From assembly GCA_049670505.1 (NCBI GenBank), contig JBATTK010000013.1, forward strand, positions 26,619 to 90,618: 64,000 nucleotides of DNA. The letters are read 5' to 3'. The position numbers were made by a program, and so were the translations under genes. Shown here one piece after another: positions 42,799-50,902 of this stretch. Numbering within the stretch: position 1 is the stretch's first letter; each line of letters begins with the position of its first letter. This DNA comes from JBATTK01 sp049670505 (GTDB lineage Bacteria; Bacteroidota; Bacteroidia; Flavobacteriales; Flavobacteriaceae). The notes beneath the pieces were generated by a model. The model searched no databases and was not told the DNA's origin. It saw only the letters and a list, made by a program, of their open reading frames with translations.

Positions 42799-43923
42799 AT
42801 GGAAATCCATTTTAGTTTTACTTCCTTATTGGATACAATAGGTTTCATACAGGGTATTACCTTGGGAACCCTACTTATCATATTAAATAAGCGAAAATAT
42901 AGAAGTACTTTTTTTATAGGATTGTTCTTGATAATCTTTTCTACGAAATTGCTTTATTTTATTTTTAAAGACCTAAATGTAAGTGCCTATTACCCTGAAC
43001 TATTTCTTTTGCCTTTTAATTTTTCCTGGTTACTTTTCCCCTTGTTCTTCGTTTACACACAACAGGTATCCGTTTTTTTAAATCAGAGAACAAAATATTG
43101 GGTGCTATACCCCGGTATTGCATCATTTTTGCTTCAGTTGGTTATTTTCTTTTTACCCTACCAAACAAAACTGATGATTTCCGAAAGTCCATGGCATGAT
43201 CTTTTCTTTACCTATACAGGAATATGCTATTCATGGGGCATCGGTATTTGGAATCTAAAAATATTGTACCAACACCGTATTGAAGTAAAAAACTATTTTT
43301 CTATGATAGCATCCAAGGAATTGCAATGGGCCCGTATTTTTCTTATTTACAGTTTAGGAAGCTCTATAATCATCCACATTTTATATTACATAGCACCTAA
43401 CAATTTTTATAATAAAGTCATTTTTTCAACTTTTGATCTGATCGCAATTTATTGGGTGTCGTTCCATGGCGTAGTGCAAAGAAATGTGCTATCTATCTTG
43501 GACAAAAAAGGCAACAATAACCTATCTTGGAGAAAATCTTCCGAAGATGATAACGTATCATCTATTACGAACGAGGATATGGAAACCCTCATGGAACAAA
43601 TAGACGATTATGTAAAAACTTCTGAAAGCTTTATAGATACGGAGCTGACTATTCTAGATTTGGCCAAAGCCCTAAAAATGCATCCCCGTAGAATTTCTAC
43701 AACGATCAATACTGTATACCATCAAAATTTTAATACCTACATCAATACATTCCGTATAAAGAAAGCGGAAATACTCCTGGCCGACAAAGATTCGGATAAT
43801 CTTAGTATAGAAGGTATTGGGAATGAAGTTGGTTTTCATAGTAAGAGTGCCTTCTATACCGCCTTTAAAAAAGTAACCGGCACCACTCCAATTAAATTCA
43901 AGGAAAAGATGGTTCAATCCTAG
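42799..43923 (+). CDS. Membrane-anchored AraC-family regulator
   Basis: A 374-residue protein: an N-terminal membrane part with about seven helices (residues 10-235) joined to a C-terminal AraC double helix-turn-helix (about 270-372, LDLAKALKMHPRRISTTIN and IGNEVGFHSKSAFYTAFKKVTG). This 7TM-AraC design is common in Flavobacteria and links a membrane signal directly to DNA binding. It diverges from the Crp-family gene (224 bases between). Confidence 0.9.
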   Translation: MEIHFSFTSLLDTIGFIQGITLGTLLIILNKRKYRSTFFIGLFLIIFSTKLLYFIFKDLNVSAYYPELFLLPFNFSWLLFPLFFVYTQQVSVFLNQRTKYWVLYPGIASFLLQLVIFFLPYQTKLMISESPWHDLFFTYTGICYSWGIGIWNLKILYQHRIEVKNYFSMIASKELQWARIFLIYSLGSSIIIHILYYIAPNNFYNKVIFSTFDLIAIYWVSFHGVVQRNVLSILDKKGNNNLSWRKSSEDDNVSSITNEDMETLMEQIDDYVKTSESFIDTELTILDLAKALKMHPRRISTTINTVYHQNFNTYINTFRIKKAEILLADKDSDNLSIEGIGNEVGFHSKSAFYTAFKKVTGTTPIKFKEKMVQS

Positions 43924-44176
43924 GACTTGTTAATCCTAAATGAAACGTACTCATACTCTTGATGCTAACAGGCCCTGATCTAAGAAGCCCGTTACCTTAA
44001 GGCCAAAGTAGAATTCACAAAACCAATGAACGACATCCAATTTGGATTCCTTAAAAATGGATACAATTGCTCAATTTTGGTTCTAAATTCTGAAATCAGG
44101 ACTTCTTTCAATATCAATTTTTATGATAGGCTATGCTATTTTATCAATCTTTGCCGCTTGAAAGAAAAAGAAAATA

Positions 44177-44593
44177 ATGGACTGTGTTGAATTAAATAAG
44201 ATAGGGAATTTTGAACCTTGGGATACGGCTAAAATCAAGGAACTTAAAAACAAATATTTAAGTGACGCCGTTGGAGAATGTCTATATGAAAATGAAATTA
44301 TCAAACTTTGGGAAATCACCCTGTTTCCCAATGAACGAATCCCTTTTCGCAAACTGGATAGCAACTACAGCTGGACCTCGTTAACAAAGGGATCGGTAAT
44401 TTCCCGTAATGCCAATGGCAAAATAAACTTGTTAAGATTAAAGAAAGGGGACACTGCTTATTGGGAATTTGAAGGAAAAGAAATCATAAGCGATCTAGAA
44501 AACATAGGGGACAACATTCTGAGGATCGTAGTGGTAGAACACAAACCTCTGTTCAAAAAAACAGATCTATTCAGTATTAAATCCTTTTTATAG
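44177..44593 (+). CDS. Hypothetical cupin-like protein
   Basis: A 138-residue soluble protein I do not recognise by name. The middle reads like a cupin double-stranded beta-helix (FPNERIPFRKLDSNYSW, GDTAYWEFEG, ILRIVVVEHKP). Metal-binding histidines of a classical cupin are not evident. The gene stands alone, 253 bases after the AraC gene and 96 before MOSC. Confidence 0.6.
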   Translation: MDCVELNKIGNFEPWDTAKIKELKNKYLSDAVGECLYENEIIKLWEITLFPNERIPFRKLDSNYSWTSLTKGSVISRNANGKINLLRLKKGDTAYWEFEGKEIISDLENIGDNILRIVVVEHKPLFKKTDLFSIKSFL

Positions 44594-44689
44594 GACAACT
44601 TTATTTGAGGTCCGGCACCTTCAATTCGTACTTCCACAATAAAGATTAAAAAATCACATATACCCCCTTTGGTTTTTTATCTTTATGGG

Positions 44690-45331
44690 ATGAAAATTGT
44701 ATCTACCAATATCGGAAATCCCACCACCGTGTTGTGGAAGGGGGTGAACGTTCAAACCGGAATCTTTAAATACCCTACGGTAAAACCCTTGACTTTGGAA
44801 AGGGAGTCCGTGGCCAAGGATACCATAGCAGATCGCAAAGTCCATGGCGGTATACACAAAGCCTGCTATCTATTTTCCAAGGAACAATATCCGTATTGGA
44901 AAAATAGCTATCCCCATCTACAATGGGATTGGGGTATGTTTGGGGAAAACCTTACCATTGAAGGGATGGACGAATCACAAATCCGTATCGGTGATATTTA
45001 TAAAATAGGTACCTCCCTTGTTCAAGTATCCCAGCCTAGGGAGCCTTGTTACAAACTGGGTATCCGTTTTGGGAATCAGGATATTTTGAAGCAGTTCATT
45101 GACCATGGCTATCCCGGCACTTATGTCCGGGTTCTAGAAGAAGGCACGGTAAAGACCGGAGATGAATTGATTTTGGATACCCCGTCTGAAAACACCTTGA
45201 CCATTGCCCAGTTCTATAATTTACTTTATACCAGGAAAAAAGATATGGATTTGGTACAACTTGCCATTGAAAATACCGCGCTCCCCTTGTATAAAAGGGA
45301 ACGATTAAAAAAGTATCTTGCACCTTCATAG
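44690..45331 (+). CDS. MOSC domain protein (YiiM-like)
   Basis: A 213-residue MOSC protein. I start it at 44690 (MKIVSTNIGNPTTVLWKG) because the family begins there; the upstream in-frame start adds seven unrelated residues. It shows DRKVHGGIHKACYLF, WGMFGENLTIEG, RIGDIYKIG and the conserved cysteine in REPCYKLG. MOSC proteins bind molybdenum cofactor and detoxify N-hydroxylated compounds or move sulphur. The gene is read toward the DUF885 gene with 31 bases between. Confidence 0.9.
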   Translation: MKIVSTNIGNPTTVLWKGVNVQTGIFKYPTVKPLTLERESVAKDTIADRKVHGGIHKACYLFSKEQYPYWKNSYPHLQWDWGMFGENLTIEGMDESQIRIGDIYKIGTSLVQVSQPREPCYKLGIRFGNQDILKQFIDHGYPGTYVRVLEEGTVKTGDELILDTPSENTLTIAQFYNLLYTRKKDMDLVQLAIENTALPLYKRERLKKYLAPS

Positions 45332-45362
45332 CTAAATATTCTTTCGCTCTTAAAACCTATTC

Positions 45363-47150
45363 ATGAAAAAGTACCTATCCATTTTAATTTGCATTTTTAT
45401 AGTACAAGCCTGTAAGGAAGAACCTAAAAAAGAGGTAATTGTTTCCAAAAATGAGGCCTTTGATAAACTTTTGGAAGAGTACTATCAAGATGGCTTAAGG
45501 CTTTACCCTTTGAATGCTACGTTTGCCGGAGACAATCGGTATAATGATGTCTTCCCTAACTTTCTAAGCGATGATTTCAGGGCAAAGGAGATTGCCCATT
45601 TTACGGATTATAAAACCAGATTAGAAGCGTTTGATGAGGAAACACTGAACGAAAGTCAGAAAATGAGCAAGGCGGTACTGGCCTGGGAATGTAATCGAAA
45701 TTTAGATCGATTCACTTTTCGAGAAGACCTGATGCCCTTGAACCAAATGTGGACCTTACAACTCAGTGTGGGACAATTGGCCAGTGGTGCCGGGGCCCAA
45801 CCTTTTAAGACCGTTGAAGACTATGACAATTGGTTAAAACGTTTGGAAGGCTATCTACAATGGATGAGCTCTGCCGAAGAACGGATGCGAGAAGGAATTA
45901 CAACCGGCCACGTCTTACCAAAATCCTTAATTAAAAAGGTAGTTCCACAACTGGCGGCCATGACGACCAAGGACTTGGACCGACATTTGTTTTATAGTCC
46001 TATAAAAAACATGCCGGCGGATTTCAATGCAGCGAATAAAGAACGACTTACCAAAGCATATGCCGACATTATCTCCAAAAAAATTATTCCTGCCTATCAA
46101 AAATTACACGATTTCATGAACACGGAATATATGAAAGCGGGTAGAACCTCTAGCGGTATACAAAACATTCCCAGCGGTGACGATTATTATGGGTATTCCA
46201 TAAAATTATATACGACCACGGATATGACCGCCGAAGAGATTCACCAACTGGGTTTAAACGAAGTAGCCCGGATCGGAGCGGAAATGGAAAAAATTAAGGC
46301 AGAAGTTGGTTTTGAGGGCGATTTAAAATCGTTCTTCGATCATGTGCGAAACAAAAAAGAATTGATGCCCTTTACCGATCCCGAACAGGTCATCGATAAT
46401 TTTAATGCCATTCATGAAAAAATGAAGCCTCGGATTGAGCGACTCTTTGATAAAAAACCAGAGACAGCCTTTGAGGTAAGGCGTACGGAAGCTTTCCGCG
46501 AGGCATCGGCAAGTGCGGAATACAATCCTGGCTCTGTTGATGGCACCCGCCCAGGTATATTTTACGTTCCTATCCCGGAAGTGACCAAGTATAATACCTA
46601 TTCCGATGAGGATTTATTTTTACACGAGGCCATACCCGGCCATCATTTTCAAATTTCATTGACCCAAGAAAACAAGGACCTGCCCCAATTTCGAAAAACA
46701 TTGTGGTACAGCGCCTATGGTGAAGGTTGGGCCCTATATACAGAGTCCTTGGGCAAGGAACTAGGGTTATATAATGATCCCTATCAATATTTTGGCATGT
46801 TGGGAGCAGAAATGCATAGGGCCATTAGATTGGTGGTAGACACCGGCCTACATGCAAAGGGTTGGTCACGTGAAAAAGCCATTCAATATTCTTTGGATAA
46901 CGAAGCGGAATCCGAGGCTAGTATCATCGCTGAAATAGAACGATACATGGCCAATCCCGGCCAAGCGCTATCCTACAAAATAGGACAGCTAAAAATTAGG
47001 GAGCTTAGAACAAAAGCCGAAGAAACGTTGGGCGACGCCTTTGATATCCGCGAATTTCATAATCAGGTTTTGGAAACAGGCTGTGTACCGCTGGCATTAT
47101 TGGAAGATAAAATAATTCTCTGGATAAAGACCTCCCAACCATCAAAATAG
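45363..47150 (+). CDS. DUF885 zinc-peptidase-like lipoprotein
   Basis: A 595-residue exported lipoprotein (lipobox FIVQAC, Cys at about 17). It has the DUF885 domain, whose HEAIPGHHFQ motif (about residues 422-431) resembles gluzincin HExxH and the downstream glutamate helix GEGWALYTE. Secreted DUF885 proteins are thought to be metallopeptidases; the substrate is unknown. Length matches the family. Confidence 0.88.
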   Translation: MKKYLSILICIFIVQACKEEPKKEVIVSKNEAFDKLLEEYYQDGLRLYPLNATFAGDNRYNDVFPNFLSDDFRAKEIAHFTDYKTRLEAFDEETLNESQKMSKAVLAWECNRNLDRFTFREDLMPLNQMWTLQLSVGQLASGAGAQPFKTVEDYDNWLKRLEGYLQWMSSAEERMREGITTGHVLPKSLIKKVVPQLAAMTTKDLDRHLFYSPIKNMPADFNAANKERLTKAYADIISKKIIPAYQKLHDFMNTEYMKAGRTSSGIQNIPSGDDYYGYSIKLYTTTDMTAEEIHQLGLNEVARIGAEMEKIKAEVGFEGDLKSFFDHVRNKKELMPFTDPEQVIDNFNAIHEKMKPRIERLFDKKPETAFEVRRTEAFREASASAEYNPGSVDGTRPGIFYVPIPEVTKYNTYSDEDLFLHEAIPGHHFQISLTQENKDLPQFRKTLWYSAYGEGWALYTESLGKELGLYNDPYQYFGMLGAEMHRAIRLVVDTGLHAKGWSREKAIQYSLDNEAESEASIIAEIERYMANPGQALSYKIGQLKIRELRTKAEETLGDAFDIREFHNQVLETGCVPLALLEDKIILWIKTSQPSK

Positions 47151-47242
47151 CCGAACACTATTGAGCCGGGCAATATGTATTTCTATGAAAAAATAGTCCG
47201 CTCTCAAAATATTAGGGGCAAAACCAACTTTTAAAATCAAAT

Positions 47243-47602
47243 ATGGACTATCCTTGGCATCTGTACGTAATGTCTGCGATGTATATTTTCGCCGGAACAA
47301 TGCACTTTATAAAACCTAAGGCTTACCTGCGAATTATGCCAAGATATCTGCCAAACCATAAATTGCTGGTAATTCTTAGCGGGGTATCCGAAATTTTATT
47401 AGGGGTTGGCTTGTGTTTTCCGGTTTTGAAAAATAGTTCCATTTACGGTATTATCGCAATGCTGTTGGTTTTTCTACTGGTTCACTTTTATATGCTCTCC
47501 GGGGAAAAAGCTTCCGCTGGTGTTCCCAGATGGATACTTGTACTAAGGATTCCACTACAATTTGGGCTCATCTATTGGGCCTATTGGTATTTGCAGTTTT
47601 GA
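47243..47602 (+). CDS. DoxX-like membrane protein
   Basis: A 119-residue inner-membrane protein with four hydrophobic helices. It shows the DoxX-type AGTMHFIKPKAYLRIMPRYLP and SGVSEILLGVGL. The family is broad (quinol oxidase accessory subunits and others), and the role here is unclear. Followed by a bidirectional terminator. Confidence 0.85.
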   Translation: MDYPWHLYVMSAMYIFAGTMHFIKPKAYLRIMPRYLPNHKLLVILSGVSEILLGVGLCFPVLKNSSIYGIIAMLLVFLLVHFYMLSGEKASAGVPRWILVLRIPLQFGLIYWAYWYLQF

Positions 47603-47617
47603 TATATCCAATAAAAA

Positions 47618-47637
47618 AGGGGCCCTGCCTGGCCCCT
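47618..47637. terminator. Bidirectional terminator
   Basis: AGGGGCC (47618-47624) pairs with GGCCCCT (47631-47637) over a six-base loop, with A-rich sequence before and T/C-rich after. It lies between the convergent DoxX and secreted-protein genes. Confidence 0.75.
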
Positions 47638-47675
47638 CTCTTCTTGAATTAAAATTAATCGAACTAAATTATCAC

Positions 47676-48263
47676 TTATTCAATAATGACCTCTTGGTAA
47701 TACGTATCATCATTATCCTTTAATACCAGGGTATAGCTATCCTCAAAGGCTTTTTCAAAATTGAAAGCTTTTTCGATAATCAGTCCATTCCCTAAAGCTT
47801 GCTTAAGAATCAAACTATTTTGACTGTCATACACCTTTACTTCTATGGCATCGTGATCCAAGTTCAGTAGATTGAGATATAACATATCACCTTTTCTCCT
47901 AAAAAAGGGTTTGGTATTCTCTCTTTTCTTAAGAATCTCCATATCATCCTTTTTTATGGTGATGTCATAGGTAATGGTCCTGAGCATATCTTCCATTTCA
48001 AAGGTATACTCGCCATCATTAAGTTTGCTTAAATCAAATTTCTTGGTATAATCATAGGCATCCTTAATATTATCCGAGTAAATGATTTGATTATCGGCAT
48101 CAATAAACTTGATGGAAGTTTCCTTGGTCTGTGCATCCAATTGAAAAACCAAACTTTTTGCATCCTTGTTAGCTACTAAGTAAAGTTTAGGCTCATTTGC
48201 CAAAGCTGTTATTGTGCTGAACATCATGGCAATCGCTACTGTAAATTTTAGAACTGTTTTCAT
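47676..48263 (-). CDS. Hypothetical secreted beta-rich protein
   Basis: A 195-residue exported protein (signal peptide MKTVLKFTVAIAMMFSTITALA). The mature part alternates hydrophobic and polar residues, with YTFEMEDMLRTITYDITI and SYTLVLKDNDDTYYQEV, suggesting two Ig-like beta sandwiches similar to short secreted proteins of Bacteroidetes. I do not recognise a family. It stands alone with its own terminator. A cell-surface or periplasmic role is likely. Confidence 0.7.
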   Translation of the reverse strand: MKTVLKFTVAIAMMFSTITALANEPKLYLVANKDAKSLVFQLDAQTKETSIKFIDADNQIIYSDNIKDAYDYTKKFDLSKLNDGEYTFEMEDMLRTITYDITIKKDDMEILKKRENTKPFFRRKGDMLYLNLLNLDHDAIEVKVYDSQNSLILKQALGNGLIIEKAFNFEKAFEDSYTLVLKDNDDTYYQEVIIE

Positions 48264-48416
48264 AGTTTTTTAGATTTAAGATTACTAAATAATTACACTA
48301 CAAACTTAGCTCCATAACAAATGGCCCACTACAGCTTATTTTTCCAGTTTCTATGTTATTTTAACCATAAAGAAATCATTAAGTTTTATTTAAGTTAATA
48401 TGGAACATATTTTGGG

Positions 48417-48424
48417 TAATTTTG
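48417..48424 (+). promoter_or_regulatory. -7 box that fixes the AraC start
   Basis: TAATTTTG matches TANNTTTG. Transcription would begin near 48431, excluding the ATG-like start at 48422 and favouring the ATG at 48467. Confidence 0.5.
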
Positions 48425-48466
48425 CAAAGATTTCTTTTAATTACCTTGTCTATTTTTATATTATCT

Positions 48467-49351
48467 ATGGAAAAAGATATGCTAAAACAAAAACCTGCTT
48501 TTGAAGCTATAGAACCCGATTTTGGGCATTCTTTCACCTATCAGAAATTTGACGAAAACCAAGTCGACAAAAACAATGCATGGCACTATCATCCTGAGAT
48601 AGAGTTGGTCTATGTTAATGGAGGTAGCGGAAAACGTCAAATAGGAAGTCACGTGTCCTATTACACCAATGGAGACTTGATTTTGATCGGCTCCAATCTT
48701 CCCCACTGCGGTTTTACCCATAAACTTACAGGAAATAAAAGCGAGACCGTAGTGCAGATGAAGCAGGACTTTTTAGGAACCGATTTTTTCAATATCCCTG
48801 AAATGAAAAAAATCCAAAGCCTCTTTGAATCGGCCAAGGGAGGAATTGCGTTTGAAGGAAAGACAAAAAGAAAAATAGGGGAAAAAATGGAAATTCTGGA
48901 ATATCAATCCGACTTTCAGCGATTGTTATCCATTTTAAATATATTGAACGAATTGGGAAACTCACATGAGTTTAAAGTCTTAAATGCAGAAGGTTTTTCC
49001 TTGGAGACCGAGGTTAAGGATAACGACCGCATCAATATTGTATTCAATTATGTGAAAAATAATTTTCAGGAAGAAATAAGCTTGGAAAAAATGGCGGATA
49101 TTGTTAGTATGACGGTACCGTCTTTCTGTAGGTACTTTAAAAAAATAACCAATAAAACATTTACCAAGTTCGTAAATGAATATCGTTTGGTGCATGCTTC
49201 TAAATTATTGGCGGAAAAACCCATCAGTATTACCGAAGTATGTTTTGAAAGTGGATTCAACAACTTTTCGCATTTTAATAAATCGTTTAAGGCATTTACC
49301 GGTCAGAACCCATCGGAATATAGAAATCAATTGAAAACGGTCTTACAATAA
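48467..49351 (+). CDS. AraC-family regulator with cupin sensor domain
   Basis: A 294-residue regulator starting MEKDMLKQKPAFE. An N-terminal cupin (about 15-120, HYHPEIELVYVNGGSG, NLPHCGF) binds a small ligand. The C-terminal AraC domain has SLEKMADIVSMTVPSFCRYFKKIT and ITEVCFESGFNNFSHFNKSFKAFTG. Its TAA shares one base with the ATG of alkB, so both are co-translated. It lacks the Ada-type methyl-accepting cysteine motif PCHR, so it is not Ada. Confidence 0.88.
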   Translation: MEKDMLKQKPAFEAIEPDFGHSFTYQKFDENQVDKNNAWHYHPEIELVYVNGGSGKRQIGSHVSYYTNGDLILIGSNLPHCGFTHKLTGNKSETVVQMKQDFLGTDFFNIPEMKKIQSLFESAKGGIAFEGKTKRKIGEKMEILEYQSDFQRLLSILNILNELGNSHEFKVLNAEGFSLETEVKDNDRINIVFNYVKNNFQEEISLEKMADIVSMTVPSFCRYFKKITNKTFTKFVNEYRLVHASKLLAEKPISITEVCFESGFNNFSHFNKSFKAFTGQNPSEYRNQLKTVLQ

Positions 49352-49950
49352 TGGAACGTCTTTTTTCGGATGAAATAAATCTTCAGCTTCCCGATAGCGA
49401 AATTGTTTACTATCCCCACTTTCTTACTTTATCCGAAGCAGATCAATACTATAGGTTCTTAAAGGAGCATACCCCATGGCAACAGGATGATATAAAGGTA
49501 TTTGGAAAAATCTATGCCCAACCAAGGCTTACCGCACTTTACGGAAATAATAAGCGACCTTACTCCTATTCCAACATTAAGATGCAACCGCACGAATTCA
49601 CCAAGGAATTACTGTATTTAAAGGAAAAAACGGAAACTAGAGCTAAAACTATTTTTACAAGCTGTCTTCTAAATCTATATCGCAATGGCAAGGACAGTAA
49701 TGGTTGGCATGCCGATGATGAAACAGAACTAGGGCAAAATCCCATAATAGGCTCCATAAGCTTGGGCCAGGAACGGTTCTTTCAGTTGAAACATAAAAAA
49801 AATAAGGCGCTAAAACATAAAATCTTATTGGAACATGGAAGTCTTTTACTGATGCGGGGGAAAACGCAACATCATTGGTTACACCAAATCCCTAAAACAA
49901 ATAAGCCTATTAAAGAGCGGATAAATCTAACTTTTAGGGTAATTAGGTAA
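49351..49950 (+). CDS. AlkB-type 2-oxoglutarate dioxygenase
   Basis: A 199-residue Fe(II)/2-oxoglutarate dioxygenase of the AlkB/ALKBH2-3 type, which repairs alkylated bases by oxidative demethylation. The metal site is His-x-Asp in GWHADDETEL plus His in WLHQIPK, and 2-oxoglutarate binds the arginines of RINLTFRVI. It also shows PRLTALYG and FTSCLLNLYRNGKDS, characteristic of the subgroup. It overlaps the AraC gene by one base. Confidence 0.93.
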   Translation: MERLFSDEINLQLPDSEIVYYPHFLTLSEADQYYRFLKEHTPWQQDDIKVFGKIYAQPRLTALYGNNKRPYSYSNIKMQPHEFTKELLYLKEKTETRAKTIFTSCLLNLYRNGKDSNGWHADDETELGQNPIIGSISLGQERFFQLKHKKNKALKHKILLEHGSLLLMRGKTQHHWLHQIPKTNKPIKERINLTFRVIR

Positions 49951-50021
49951 CATAGCTTCTTCATACTGAGGCGAAAACCTACTAACCACAGTTCTCCTCC
50001 TAAGCCAGGGAAAACCGTTCG

Positions 50022-50795
50022 TTATCCAAAAATATCGTTCAATATTTGGGCCAATCGCAACCCGCCTTTTTGTAGTTGACTACGAACGGTATCCGTATAT
50101 TTATAGCTATATGAATAGCCTACCTTTTCTCCAATTTCAACAGAATCGTACAGTTCGTTGGCGAGTTCCTGGGATTCTTCTACCCATTCATATACCGTAC
50201 CCTGTTGAATTGCTTTTTTCTGGGTTTTGGTCAGTTTAGGAAGGTTATTGGCAAGCTCCGTATAGCTCATACCAAAAGAATCGATCAGGTTTTTATCCCA
50301 TAGACGATGAAGATTAGTACCCTGACCAAACCATTGTATCTGAATATCGTTACCCCCCTTATCTTCCAATCTACCCACGTGCATGGGTTGGTGTAGATCT
50401 CCCACCAGATGCACCAGCATTTTAAGATAGAAGGTTTTATCTTCCCGCGAGCTGTTATCATCCTTTATGATTTCCACACATTTTTGAATGCCCATGACCA
50501 CATCCCCAAATTTGCTGGGTGGTACATCGGTATACTTCTTATCCGCAGGGAAATTCACATAATGCCAAGGACTAAATTTGGAAAAGTTCCTATCCGCCTT
50601 AATATCGTCCCCAAAGGTAGATACCAATGCCAAACTCTGTCCGTTCAATAATTTTTTAATAGCCCGTTTTGTTTTTCCATTAAGATGCTTTTCCGCCACC
50701 TCTCCAACAGCCCTATGACCAGTTTTTGACCAAAACATAGCATTTCCAAAAGAAATTTGAACGGAAAACAAAATAAGAATAGTAATTTTTTTCAT
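50022..50795 (-). CDS. S1/P1 zinc-dependent nuclease
   Basis: A 257-residue secreted nuclease of the S1/P1 family. A signal peptide precedes FWSKTGHRAVG, where the mature N-terminal Trp and the His bind zinc. Other ligands lie in FGDDIKAD, SPWHYVNFP, HLVGDLHQPMHVGR and NLHRLWDKNLID. It degrades single-stranded DNA or RNA and removes 3' phosphates outside the cell. I used the ATG at 50795 (MKKITIL). Divergent from PBP1A. Confidence 0.93.
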   Translation of the reverse strand: MKKITILILFSVQISFGNAMFWSKTGHRAVGEVAEKHLNGKTKRAIKKLLNGQSLALVSTFGDDIKADRNFSKFSPWHYVNFPADKKYTDVPPSKFGDVVMGIQKCVEIIKDDNSSREDKTFYLKMLVHLVGDLHQPMHVGRLEDKGGNDIQIQWFGQGTNLHRLWDKNLIDSFGMSYTELANNLPKLTKTQKKAIQQGTVYEWVEESQELANELYDSVEIGEKVGYSYSYKYTDTVRSQLQKGGLRLAQILNDIFG

Positions 50796-50902
50796 AGCCC
50801 GGAATTTATCAAAAGTAGAAAAATACACTTTAATCTAATGTTAAGTGGTATTACCATTTCATTTTTAATTTTGATATTGCACCCCATAATCGGATATAAT
50901 CA

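Noticed and set aside
48467..49351. Ada methyltransferase regulator
   Set aside because: No methyl-accepting PCHR motif and no zinc-binding cysteines; the N-terminal domain is a cupin.
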